From the NCBI RefSeq assembly GCF_010548375.1, contig NZ_JAAGLY010000007.1:124001-188000 (forward strand): a stretch of 64,000 nt of DNA. The letters run 5' to 3'. Below the pieces are notes generated by a model, which saw nothing but the letters and a program-made list of their open reading frames with translations, was not told where the DNA came from and did not search any database. Both the position numbers and the translations under genes were made by a program. Origin of the DNA: Streptomyces sp. SID13726. Lineage in GTDB: Bacteria; Actinomycetota; Actinomycetes; Streptomycetales; Streptomycetaceae. The number at the start of each line of letters is the position of its first letter. Position 1 is the stretch's first letter. This document shows positions 1 to 7,815 of this stretch, piece after piece.

Positions 1-833
1 CCGGGGCCGATCCGGCTGTTCCGCACGACGAGGGACGGCCAGGCGGTCGTCTCGTACGACGGCACCCAGGGCCGGGCCAGCTTGTACGCCCCGTCCTCGG
101 CGCCGGAGGTGATCCGGGAGCGGACCGCGAGGATGCCGTACGGGTTGGCGCGGGCGGTGGAGGGCGCGAAGACCATGCCCTTGGGCGTGAAGGTGACGTC
201 CCGCTGGAGCGTGTGGAAGTGGCACTCCTCGAAGACGGCGGTGGCCCGGCCGAAGACGAAGTCGACGTCTCCCTCGATGTAGCAGTGGCGGAAGTACTGC
301 CGGTCGAAGGAGTCGAGGGCGGTCGTCTCGACGAAGAGGGTGTCCTGGTGGGCCAGGAGGCGGACGTTCTCGAAGCGGGTCCGGTCGCCGTAGGTGCAGG
401 CCGCGACCGCCTGGGTGCCGGTGATGTCGGGGTGGTCGGCGCGCAGCCAGTCGTTGGCGAGGGTGAGGTCGCGGACGCTGCCGCCGGGGGCGGCGGGGGT
501 GAAGGTGGCGGAGCCGGCGGTGCCGTAGGTGCCCGAACCGTCGGGTTTCTGGGTGCCGTTGGCGTTGTCGTACACGATGACGGCCGCGCGAGGGTCACGG
601 ACGGCACCACGCAGGGTCAACTCTGCTGCGGTGGCGGGGACGTTGACGACCTCGCGATACGTCCCCGGGTGCACGACTATCGTCCAGCCGGGGCCGGTGA
701 CCGCGTCCACGGCGGCCTGGACGGAGTCGCCGGGGCGGACGTGGAGGACACGGTGGCCTCCGGTGGCGTGGGCCGGGGCCGCTCCGGCCGCGGCGATTCC
801 GAGACCGGCCGCGAGAAGCGTGCGCCTGCGCAT
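1..833 (-). CDS. Pectinesterase (CE8), 3' end outside window
   Basis: Secreted pectin methylesterase that would de-esterify homogalacturonan so that lyases can cut it. The ATG at 833 opens a short Tat-like signal (RRRTLLAAG then an Ala-rich stretch ending PAHA). The right-handed beta-helix of carbohydrate esterase family 8 is shown by GTQAVA, AHQDTL, DVDFVFGRA and LARPWVPS, which carry the two Gln, two Asp and one Arg of the active site. The start overlaps the stop of the upstream CE8 gene (TGATG), so the two paralogues are translationally coupled and probably arose by duplication. The C-terminus lies beyond base 1. Confident on family; substrate preference is inferred from neighbours. Confidence 0.93.
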   Translation of the reverse strand, partial: MRRRTLLAAGLGIAAAGAAPAHATGGHRVLHVRPGDSVQAAVDAVTGPGWTIVVHPGTYREVVNVPATAAELTLRGAVRDPRAAVIVYDNANGTQKPDGSGTYGTAGSATFTPAAPGGSVRDLTLANDWLRADHPDITGTQAVAACTYGDRTRFENVRLLAHQDTLFVETTALDSFDRQYFRHCYIEGDVDFVFGRATAVFEECHFHTLQRDVTFTPKGMVFAPSTARANPYGILAVRSRITSGAEDGAYKLARPWVPSYETTAWPSLVVRNSRIGP

Positions 834-1969
834 CAGCAGCTCTCCTTCCAGGGCCGCCAGTCGCCGAGGTAGGTCTCCTTGGTCGCCGACTCGGCCTGCT
901 CACGGGTGAGTTGGGGCCGGTTCTCCGGGACGGTGATCCGGGCGCCGGGGCCGCTGTTGCGGTACTCGGCGAAGCGCTGGCTCTGCCAGGGGAAGGCGTC
1001 CGACATGTTGGTGTAGGGGGCGACGGCGTCGATGCCGGGGCCGAGCCGGGTGTCGCGGACGAGGAGGCTGGGCCTGGCCGTGGTGTCGGAGCTGGGCACC
1101 CAAGGGCGGGCCAACTTGTAGGCGGCGTCGGGGGCTTCGCTGCTGACGCGGCTCCTGGTGACGAGGTAGCCGCGCGGGTTGGCGCCCGCCGTCGAGGGCG
1201 CGAACACGAAGCCGTAGGGCGGCGCCGCGAGGTCGGTCCGGTCCAGGGTGCGGAAGTGGCAGTCCTCGTAGACCGCGGTGGCCCGGCCGAAGACGAAGTC
1301 GACGTCCCCCTCGGCGTAGCAGTGCGCGAAGTACTGGCGGGCGAAGGAGGTCAGGGCCATCGAGTCGGCGTAGAGGGTGTCCTGGTGGCCGAGGAAGCGG
1401 CAGTGGTGGAAGGCGGAGCGGTCGCCCTGGACCTTGATGGCGACGGCCTGGGTGCCGGTGATGTCGGGGTGGTCGGCGCGCAGCCAGTCGTTGGCGAAGG
1501 TGATCCAGCGGGCGGTGAAGCCGGCGGCCTGCACGGTGGTGGTGGCCGAGCCGGTGGTGCCGTAGGTGCCGCCGCCGGGCTTGGGGGTACCGGCCGCGTT
1601 GTCGTGGACGATCACGACGTCCCGGGGTTCCTCCGTGGCGCCGATCCAGGTGGCCTCGGTGCGGGTGGCGTCGACGGCGACGGTCTCCCGGTAGGTGCCG
1701 GGGGCGAGGACCAGGGTCCAGCCGGTGCCGGTGGCGGCGGTGACGGCGCCCTTGACGGTGGTGTGGTCGCCGCGGCCCTCGGGGTCGACGTAGAGGGTCT
1801 GCGGGGTGCGGCGGGCGGACGGCGACCCGAAGCGGCCGAACGGGCGCCTGCCACCGGCCGGGGCGGCCGTCGCGGGGCTCGTGGTGAGGGCGAGCGCGGC
1901 TGCCGCTCCGGTGCTCGCGAGCAGGAACCCCCTTCTGGACAGGGGGAGTTGGGCTTGGTGCGAGGGCAT
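833..1969 (-). CDS. Pectinesterase (CE8), Tat-exported
   Basis: Pectin methylesterase of 378 residues, close to the usual length of the family. The N-terminus has a twin-arginine signal (LSRRGFLLAS followed by an Ala-rich hydrophobic run ending near ATAAP), so export in folded form is likely. CE8 motifs are present in order: GTQAVAIKVQGD, GHQDTLYADS, EGDVDFVFGRA and LARPWVPSS. The ATG at 1969 has an AGGAG-type ribosome site just upstream. It precedes and overlaps the next CE8 gene by one base and follows a pectate lyase after 115 bp, near the distal end of the pectin operon. The paralogous pair may differ in preference for methylation pattern or chain length; that is inference. Confidence 0.95.
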   Translation of the reverse strand: MPSHQAQLPLSRRGFLLASTGAAAALALTTSPATAAPAGGRRPFGRFGSPSARRTPQTLYVDPEGRGDHTTVKGAVTAATGTGWTLVLAPGTYRETVAVDATRTEATWIGATEEPRDVVIVHDNAAGTPKPGGGTYGTTGSATTTVQAAGFTARWITFANDWLRADHPDITGTQAVAIKVQGDRSAFHHCRFLGHQDTLYADSMALTSFARQYFAHCYAEGDVDFVFGRATAVYEDCHFRTLDRTDLAAPPYGFVFAPSTAGANPRGYLVTRSRVSSEAPDAAYKLARPWVPSSDTTARPSLLVRDTRLGPGIDAVAPYTNMSDAFPWQSQRFAEYRNSGPGARITVPENRPQLTREQAESATKETYLGDWRPWKESC

Positions 1970-2084
1970 GCGGATGCTCCTTGGGAACGCGGCTCTGTGG
2001 TGGGGTGCCTCGCGTGGGGGGTGAGGTGGGTGGCCGGGACGGCCGCTGGATTCCGCCCCGGCCGGTCTGGGGGTCGGACGGGGT

Positions 2085-3404
2085 TCAGCAGATCCGGCCG
2101 GCGCCCGCGCCGCGGTCCACGATCCCCGGGACCTTCTTCGCCGGGTCGACCTTCGTGCGCAGGGTGGGTGTCCAGCCCGCGCCGGACTCCAGGGTCTCGG
2201 CGGGGATCTCCGCGTTGTGGACGGCGATCAGGTCGGTGAGCTTGCCGTTGACGTAGTTGTCGGCTGCGGTCAGCGGGGAGACGTTCCACCGCTTGAGCAC
2301 CTTGCCCGCGGTGACGCCGGCCGGGAGCGTGAACGCGTTGTGCTCGGCGACGAGTTGGGACTCCTTGCCGATGCCGAAGCTGTAGGCGAAGTCGTCGCTC
2401 GCCACGAAGTGGTTGTTGTAGGAGTCGACCTGGCCGAAGCGGACGCGGGGCGCGCGCTCGACGAGGTTCGAGAACTCGTTGTGGTGGAAGGTGACCTTGA
2501 GCTTGCCCCGGTCCCCCACCGCCGTGGACTCGCTGTCGCTGTTGCCGACCAGGATCGTCTTGTCGTGGTCGGTGAAGACGTTCCAGGAGGCGGTGACGTA
2601 GTTCGCGCCCCGGACGACGTCCAGCTCGCCGTCGTGCTGCTGGTAGAGCATGCCGAAGTAGGTCGGCGCCGCGCTGTCGGGGTGGCTGCCGTCGGTGAAG
2701 GTGTTGTGGTCCAGCCAGACATGGGTGGAGCCGTACACCACGGCGGTGTCGTACTCGGAGTTCCAGTTTCCGGTGGAACCGTCCGTCGGGTCCCACTGCG
2801 GGAAGCAGTCGAGGGGGCTCTCGAAGGTCAGGTTGCGGACGATGACGTTGTCCACGGCCTTGATCTGGAGACTGGCCCCCTTGAACCCGGCATCGCGGCC
2901 GACCCCGATGATCGTGGTGTTGGCGGGGACGTTCGCCTTGATCGTCTGGTCCTGGTGGGCGGCGGAGGCGCGGCGCAGTCCCTCGGGGCTGTCGTCGGGC
3001 TCGGCGCTCAGGTCGGTGTCCAGCCCCCACGCCTCGGGCGAGTACTTGGCCAGGTAGGCGTCGAAGTCGTACCCGGGCGCGGCGAGCGAGTCGCACCCTT
3101 CCGACACGGCGTCGATGGTGCCCTTCACCTTGATGATCTTCGGTGCGCTGCCCCCGGCGGCGAGGGCGGCCTTGAACCCGGTCCAGTCGGTGACGGTGTA
3201 GACGTGGGCGGCGTCGGCCGCCGCGCCTCCGGTGGTGCCGGTGCCGTAGGAACCCCAGCCGTCACCGGCGGCGAGGCTTTCGCGGGTGACGTCATGGCCC
3301 CTGGCCTGTGCGGTGGTGCCGGTGACCGTCAGCACGAGCGCGGCACAGCCGGCCACGGCCAGCGCCTTTGTCATGACATGCCCATGCCACTTCTGTGTCT
3401 TCAT
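2085..3404 (-). CDS. Secreted pectate lyase (PL1 family)
   Basis: Calcium-dependent beta-elimination of polygalacturonate. The protein has 439 residues with an N-terminal signal (hydrophobic ALAVAGCAALVLTVT, cleavage near AQA). The mature part begins with the GWGSYGTGTTGG segment common to Streptomyces PL1 enzymes, then VWLDHNTF (calcium-binding Asp region), DHDKTILVGNSD and RAPRVRFGQVDSYNNHF, which carries the catalytic Arg. ATG at 3404 is used here; an in-frame ATG ten codons later is possible. It lies 30 bp after the acetylesterase gene and is similar in architecture to the lyase at 11347-12630, with which it shares about the same length and motif spacing. Confidence 0.95.
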   Translation of the reverse strand: MKTQKWHGHVMTKALAVAGCAALVLTVTGTTAQARGHDVTRESLAAGDGWGSYGTGTTGGAAADAAHVYTVTDWTGFKAALAAGGSAPKIIKVKGTIDAVSEGCDSLAAPGYDFDAYLAKYSPEAWGLDTDLSAEPDDSPEGLRRASAAHQDQTIKANVPANTTIIGVGRDAGFKGASLQIKAVDNVIVRNLTFESPLDCFPQWDPTDGSTGNWNSEYDTAVVYGSTHVWLDHNTFTDGSHPDSAAPTYFGMLYQQHDGELDVVRGANYVTASWNVFTDHDKTILVGNSDSESTAVGDRGKLKVTFHHNEFSNLVERAPRVRFGQVDSYNNHFVASDDFAYSFGIGKESQLVAEHNAFTLPAGVTAGKVLKRWNVSPLTAADNYVNGKLTDLIAVHNAEIPAETLESGAGWTPTLRTKVDPAKKVPGIVDRGAGAGRIC

Positions 3405-3434
3405 TGTGCGACTCTCTTCTTGAAGCGGGGAGGT

Positions 3435-4235
3435 TCAGGCGGCGGCCGGCGACGGCCAGGTGATCCAGGACTCCGGGATCTCGGCGTCGAGCCGGCGCAC
3501 GTCCCGGGGCCCGAGCACCCGCCGGTGCACCAGCTCACCGGCGACGAGCCGGGCGACGGCGATCGCACCCGGCGGATTGAAGTGCGTGTTGTCCTGCTCG
3601 GTCGCGGTCCAGTTGAAGTACCGCTTGGTCTCCTCGACCCCGAGCTTCTGCCACAGCGCGAGCGACAGCGCCTGGATGTCGAGCAGCGCGACACCCTCTT
3701 CCCGGGCGAGCGCCCGCATCGCGGCCGGGTACTCCCCGTGCGTCGGCACGGCGTTCCCGCTTGCGTCGAACCTCCGCCGCTCGACGGACGTGGCGAGCAC
3801 CGGCCGGGCCCCCTTCGCACGGGCGCCGTCGATGTACAGCCGCAGATAGTCCTGATACGTCGACCAGGGCTCGGTGTACCGAGTGGGATCCTCGGCCTTC
3901 TCGTCGTTGTGCGCGAACTGGACGAGCAGGAGGTCACCGGGCTTGATCAGCCCGAGAATCGCGTCCAGCCGTCCTTCGTCGACGAAGGACTTCGAACTCC
4001 GCCCGTTCACCGCGTGATTGGCGACGGCCAGATCCTTGTGCAGAAAGAAGGGAACTGCCATGCCCCACCCGGTCTCGGGAGCGGCGTCGGAGTATTTCTG
4101 CGCGGCGGTGGAATCACCGGCGATGTAGAGCGTGCGTGTTCTTCGAGGGGCGGCCTGAGCGATACCGGTCGCGCCAAGGGCGACGGGCAGGGCGGCAAGG
4201 GCCGCCACGGTAACTTGTCTCCGGGTAACTGACAT
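3435..4235 (-). CDS. Rhamnogalacturonan acetylesterase-like SGNH hydrolase (CE12)
   Basis: Removes acetyl groups from rhamnogalacturonan-I, opening the branched part of pectin to other enzymes. At 266 residues it fits the CE12 family. The SGNH blocks are visible: GDSTAAQ with the nucleophile Ser, AVNGRSSKSF (Gly and Asn of the oxyanion hole), LVQFAHNDEK, and DNTHFNPPGA with the Asp-His of the triad. The N-terminus is a cleavable signal ending around AQAAP. It sits between the sugar-binding protein and a pectate lyase in the pectin operon. The substrate is inferred from family and context; xylan acetylesterase activity cannot be excluded. Confidence 0.9.
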   Translation of the reverse strand: MSVTRRQVTVAALAALPVALGATGIAQAAPRRTRTLYIAGDSTAAQKYSDAAPETGWGMAVPFFLHKDLAVANHAVNGRSSKSFVDEGRLDAILGLIKPGDLLLVQFAHNDEKAEDPTRYTEPWSTYQDYLRLYIDGARAKGARPVLATSVERRRFDASGNAVPTHGEYPAAMRALAREEGVALLDIQALSLALWQKLGVEETKRYFNWTATEQDNTHFNPPGAIAVARLVAGELVHRRVLGPRDVRRLDAEIPESWITWPSPAAA

Positions 4236-4255
4236 CTCCGGTGCACCTTTCTGCT

Positions 4256-4312
4256 TTTGGGGGCGCGGGGAACTGCGCGACCAGCCACGACGAAACCCGC
4301 AGCCGGCCGCAC
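4256..4312. repeat. Dispersed intergenic repeat, copy 1
   Basis: The gap between two operon genes holds a GC-rich element whose core GGGGAACTGCGCGACCAGCC also occurs at about 15254-15306 (inverted), 24895-24945 and 33605-33655 (inverted). Copies share a GCGCGGGG-type left flank and a CCCGCAGCCG-type right flank; CTGCG and CGCAG in the two flanks can pair. No function is shown by the sequence; a terminator or RNA-processing role between genes is a guess. Confidence 0.8.
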
Positions 4313-4331
4313 AGCGAGACCACCCACCCTC

Positions 4332-5675
4332 TTAGCCGTTCTGTTCCTTCCATTCGGCCTGAGCCTTGTTCAGCTGGTCGGCCATGGTGTCCAGGAAGTC
4401 CTTCGCACTCATGTCCCCGAGCAGCACCTTCTGGAAGTTCGGCTCGTTATCGGCCTTCGAGATCGTGTTCCAGTCGGGCAGGTAGTACGGCAGCTGAACA
4501 ATGCTGGTCGACCCGTCGGTCAACGCGGCAGCGGCAAGCTTCGTGGGCTCCGCCTCAGCGATCCACGAGTCCTTGGCAGCGTCATTGTTCGACGGCACCT
4601 GACCCGCAGACTTGTTGAACTTCGAGTTCTCCGCGTGTGAGGTCGCGAACTCGATGAACTTCCAAGCCGCGTCCTTGTTCTTGGAACTCTTGAACACCCC
4701 GAGCCCGTCAACAGGGTTGGACACCTGGACCCTCTTACCGGCGGAGCCAACCGGCTGCGGAATTCCCCGGAACTTGTCGGCCCCGAGCGCCTTCACATGG
4801 TCCTGGTACGACCCCAGGTTGTGGTTCAGCATTCCGATCGTGCCGGAGTCCCACTGCGCGACCATCTTGGTGAAGTCGTTGTTGAGGTCGGCCGCCGGAG
4901 TGTCCTTCTTGTACAGCGCCGCGTACTTCTCCAGCGCCGCCACGTTCTTCGGGTCGTTGAGGGTGGTCTTGTCGCCGTTCCAGAAGGAGGTGATCCCGCT
5001 CTGCCCGTACGCCGCGTCCAGGGCCTGGGCGATGGACCCGGCGCCACCGCGGATGGTGTAACCGAACTCGTTCTTCTTCGAGTCGGTCAGCTTCGCCGCG
5101 GCCTCGTAGAACTTGTCCCAGGTCGTCGGCTCGTCGAGACCGGCCGCCTTGAACAGGTCGGTCCGGTAGTACAGCACGCCGTTGTTGGCGGAGGTCGGGA
5201 TCGAGTACAGCGTCCCGTCGCCGCCCCCGGCCGCCTTCAGCGAGTCGACCATGTTCTCGTTGAGCTTGCCGCTCAGGGAGGACTTGGCGAGCCGGTCGTC
5301 CAGCGGCTCCAGTGCCTTCTGCGCGGAGAACCCGGCGAGCATGGCCGCGCCGACCCCGCCGACGTCCGGCAGGCCGCCGCCCTGGATGGCGGTGTCGACC
5401 TTGGACTGGTACTCGGTGGAGGCGATGCCGACGTACTCGACCTTGATGTCGGGGTTGGCCTTCTGGAAGTCGGCGATGATCTCCTTCCAGACGTCGGTGC
5501 GCACACCGCCGTTGTTGTCCCAGAAGACGATCTTCCCCTTGCCGCTGCCCTCGTCGCCCTTGTCGCCACCGGCCCCACTGCCGTCGTCACCGCAGGCGGT
5601 GGCGGTCAGCGCCAGGACGGACCCGAGGGCGACGGCTATGGCAGCGCGCCTGCTTCTGCGGATGCTGATCTTCAT
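4332..5675 (-). CDS. Sugar ABC transporter substrate-binding lipoprotein
   Basis: Extracytoplasmic binding protein of the CUT1/MalE type (447 residues), expected to deliver pectin oligosaccharides to the permeases at 13328-15156. The signal peptide has an Arg-rich start, hydrophobic ALGSVLALTA and a lipobox ending in TAC at about residue 28, followed by a Gly/Asp-rich tether. Family segments include IVFWDNNGGVRTD, PDVGGVGAAMLAGF, GVLYYRTDLFKAAGL and the AAWKFIEFATS region near the C-terminus. It lies 55 bp after the fused lyase-esterase gene, unusually far downstream from its permeases but on the same strand. No ATPase is encoded nearby, so the shared MsiK-type ATPase of Streptomyces is presumed. 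The ligand is inferred. Confidence 0.92.
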   Translation of the reverse strand: MKISIRRSRRAAIAVALGSVLALTATACGDDGSGAGGDKGDEGSGKGKIVFWDNNGGVRTDVWKEIIADFQKANPDIKVEYVGIASTEYQSKVDTAIQGGGLPDVGGVGAAMLAGFSAQKALEPLDDRLAKSSLSGKLNENMVDSLKAAGGGDGTLYSIPTSANNGVLYYRTDLFKAAGLDEPTTWDKFYEAAAKLTDSKKNEFGYTIRGGAGSIAQALDAAYGQSGITSFWNGDKTTLNDPKNVAALEKYAALYKKDTPAADLNNDFTKMVAQWDSGTIGMLNHNLGSYQDHVKALGADKFRGIPQPVGSAGKRVQVSNPVDGLGVFKSSKNKDAAWKFIEFATSHAENSKFNKSAGQVPSNNDAAKDSWIAEAEPTKLAAAALTDGSTSIVQLPYYLPDWNTISKADNEPNFQKVLLGDMSAKDFLDTMADQLNKAQAEWKEQNG

Positions 5676-5730
5676 TGGTCGGCTCTCTTCTTCTTCTGAT
5701 TCCAGCGGAGATATGAAGTTGTGGGGGGAG

Positions 5731-7782
5731 TCAGTGGCGGGCGTTCGGCGCCCAACCGTCCGTGCCCTTGAGGTAGTTGGCGACGGTGTACGACCTCGCG
5801 TCGGCGGCGCTCAGCTGCGGGCGGTCCGCGGTCACGGCGGAGCCCGGCCCGAAGGTGCGGTACTCGGCGAACCGGGCGTCCTTCCACGAGAAGCCGCTCA
5901 TGTCGGTCCACGGCGCGGACTTCACCGCGGCCGGCAGCTCGGTGTCCCGGATCAACACCTGGGCCACGGCGGCGGGTTCACCACCCGGATGCCAGGGCCG
6001 CCCCAGATGGAAGGTCCCGGCGGGCGCGTCGCTCACGATCCTCGACCGGGTGATCAGGAAGCCGTACGGGTTGCCCGTCCAGGTCGAAGCGGCCGTGATG
6101 TAGCCGTTGTTGGAGTCGGAGCCCCGGCTCAGCGCCCGGATCACGGACCGCTCGATGACCGTGGTCGCCCGTCCGTAGACGAAGTCGACGTCACCCTCGA
6201 TGTACGAGTCGCGGACGTACACCCGGCTGATCGCGTCCAGCTTGGGGCTGTCGGTCATCAGGGTGTCCTGGTTGCCCAGGAAGGCGGTGTCCTCGAAGAC
6301 GATCCGGTCACCGGTGGTCTTCATCGCGAGGGCCTGCTCGCCTTTCAGCTCGACGGCGGCCTCGTCGAAGTCGTTGCTGAAGGTGAGGTGCCGGGCGGTG
6401 ACGTCGTGCGCGGCGATCCGGACCGTCGCACTGCCCGTCGAACCGCCGTACTCGGCAGGCGTGTCGAAGACGATGACGGTGTCGGACCGGTCGCGTCCGG
6501 TGCCCTGGAGCACGAGGTGCGGCTTGGCCGCCGGGACGAAGACCTTGGCACGGTAGGTGCCGGGCGCGACGGCGATCGTCACCGGCACGGTGTTGCCGTC
6601 CGGCACCGCGTCCACGGCGGCCTGCACGGTCGAGTACCCGGCGGGGACGTGCAGGGTCACGCCGATGCGCTTCTGCGGCCCGGAGAACCGGGACACCAGC
6701 GCGGGCACGGCGGCGGCCGGGTCGAGCCGGTAGTCGTAGAAGGAGCGCGGATCAAATGCCGTACCCCATGCGTCCGTTCGCCCGGACGTGTGCTTGAGGA
6801 TCGAGCCGCGCTGCACCAACTCGGCGGTGGCGTCGGCCTGGTAGGGGTGCTGGACCCCGTCGTAGTAGCTGTTCTCGATGACCATCCTGGTCCTGCCGCG
6901 CGACCAGTTGCCGTACGTCCACACCGGGTCCCCGTCGGTCACCTGTGCCGAGAGGTAGTTGTTGTAGAGGTGGGCGTAGGCGCAGTTGTCGGCGGACGGG
7001 TTGCGCTGCTTGGTGCCCGTGAACCAGTTGTGGTCGATGGTGATCTGGGTGAGGACGTTGGTGGTCCAGCCGATCCCGAACGCCTTGTTGTGGTTGCGGA
7101 ACCGGTTGTAGGAGACGGTGACGTACTGACTGTCCTTGCGGATGTCGAGCAGTCCGTCGCCCATGTGCTCGAAGGTGTTGTGGTCGATCCAGACGTGGTC
7201 GACGGTGTCCATCTGGATGGCGTCGAAGTCGGTGGTCTTGCCGTCCCAGTCGCCCTCGACGTACGAGTCGCGGATCGTCAGGTTGCGGATGATCACGTTG
7301 TGCGTGCCGGGGTCGAGGTGCAGCTCGCCGTGGACGATCTCGCCGGTGTCGCCGACGCCGATGACCGTCTTGTTCGAGCCGACCACGATGTCCGAGCCGA
7401 ACGGCTCCACGGCGATCGTGCCCGAGACCCGGATGACGTACGGCTCCTCGGCCGCCGCGTACTTCGCCAGCGAGGCCTGGTCGGTGACGGTGACGACCTT
7501 GCCGCCGGCGCCTCCGGTGGTGCCTCCGGCGAGGGCGGCGAAGCCGTGCGCCCGGTCGTCGAAGCGGCCCACGGCGGCCGACGCCCCCGAGACCTGCGGG
7601 GCCGAGGCCGACGCCCCGGAGACCAGTGGAGCGTAGGCCGACGCTCCCGAGACCTGCGGAGCGTAGGCCCGCGCCTCCCCGGCCGCCCCGAGACCCAACG
7701 CGGCCACAAGGGCGAGCACGGCGGCCACGACTCTGCCGTACCCCGGTCTCTGCAAGCGCTTGCTATGAAGGTGCTGCGTCAT
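5731..7782 (-). CDS. Bifunctional pectate lyase (PL1)-pectinesterase (CE8)
   Basis: A 683-residue secreted fusion of two beta-helix enzymes acting on the same polymer: a methylesterase to expose galacturonate and a lyase to cut it. ATG 7782 is chosen because GGGAG precedes it; a TTG four codons upstream is less likely. After a signal peptide (to about residue 39) there are three 10-residue repeats at 40-69, then a PL1 domain (about 75-375; HVWIDHNTFEHMGDG, IDHNWFTGTKQRNPS) and a CE8 domain (about 385-680; EQALAMKTTGD, GNQDTLMTDS, EGDVDFVYGRA, HLGRPWHPGG). It is 33 bp downstream of the GH43 gene, in the pectin operon. Both domains keep their family motifs and look active. Confidence 0.94.
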   Translation of the reverse strand: MTQHLHSKRLQRPGYGRVVAAVLALVAALGLGAAGEARAYAPQVSGASAYAPLVSGASASAPQVSGASAAVGRFDDRAHGFAALAGGTTGGAGGKVVTVTDQASLAKYAAAEEPYVIRVSGTIAVEPFGSDIVVGSNKTVIGVGDTGEIVHGELHLDPGTHNVIIRNLTIRDSYVEGDWDGKTTDFDAIQMDTVDHVWIDHNTFEHMGDGLLDIRKDSQYVTVSYNRFRNHNKAFGIGWTTNVLTQITIDHNWFTGTKQRNPSADNCAYAHLYNNYLSAQVTDGDPVWTYGNWSRGRTRMVIENSYYDGVQHPYQADATAELVQRGSILKHTSGRTDAWGTAFDPRSFYDYRLDPAAAVPALVSRFSGPQKRIGVTLHVPAGYSTVQAAVDAVPDGNTVPVTIAVAPGTYRAKVFVPAAKPHLVLQGTGRDRSDTVIVFDTPAEYGGSTGSATVRIAAHDVTARHLTFSNDFDEAAVELKGEQALAMKTTGDRIVFEDTAFLGNQDTLMTDSPKLDAISRVYVRDSYIEGDVDFVYGRATTVIERSVIRALSRGSDSNNGYITAASTWTGNPYGFLITRSRIVSDAPAGTFHLGRPWHPGGEPAAVAQVLIRDTELPAAVKSAPWTDMSGFSWKDARFAEYRTFGPGSAVTADRPQLSAADARSYTVANYLKGTDGWAPNARH
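7576..7665 (-). repeat. Three tandem 30-bp coding repeats
   Basis: Three in-frame copies encode YAPQVSGASA, YAPLVSGASA and SAPQVSGASA directly after the predicted signal cleavage site of the lyase-esterase fusion. They probably form a flexible, Ala/Ser-rich N-terminal extension of the mature enzyme; copy number is likely to vary between strains. Confidence 0.9.
7752..7763. promoter_or_regulatory. AAGCGCTT palindrome (LacI-type operator candidate)
   Basis: GCAAGCGCTTGC is a perfect 12-bp palindrome inside codons 6-10 of the lyase-esterase gene. The AAGCGCTT core has the form of LacI/GalR-family operators and recurs, as a near-palindrome, upstream of the importer permease gene (15189) and as an 18-bp palindrome in the KdgD-like gene (17258). 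Binding is not shown; chance in a GC-rich gene is possible. Confidence 0.4.
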
Positions 7783-7815
7783 TGCGGCTCCCAACAGGCT
7801 TACGGGTTCGGTGCG

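Noticed and set aside
2217..4232. Plus-strand 671-codon frame opposite the pectate lyase and acetylesterase
   Set aside because: Antisense shadow of two genes with intact catalytic motifs.
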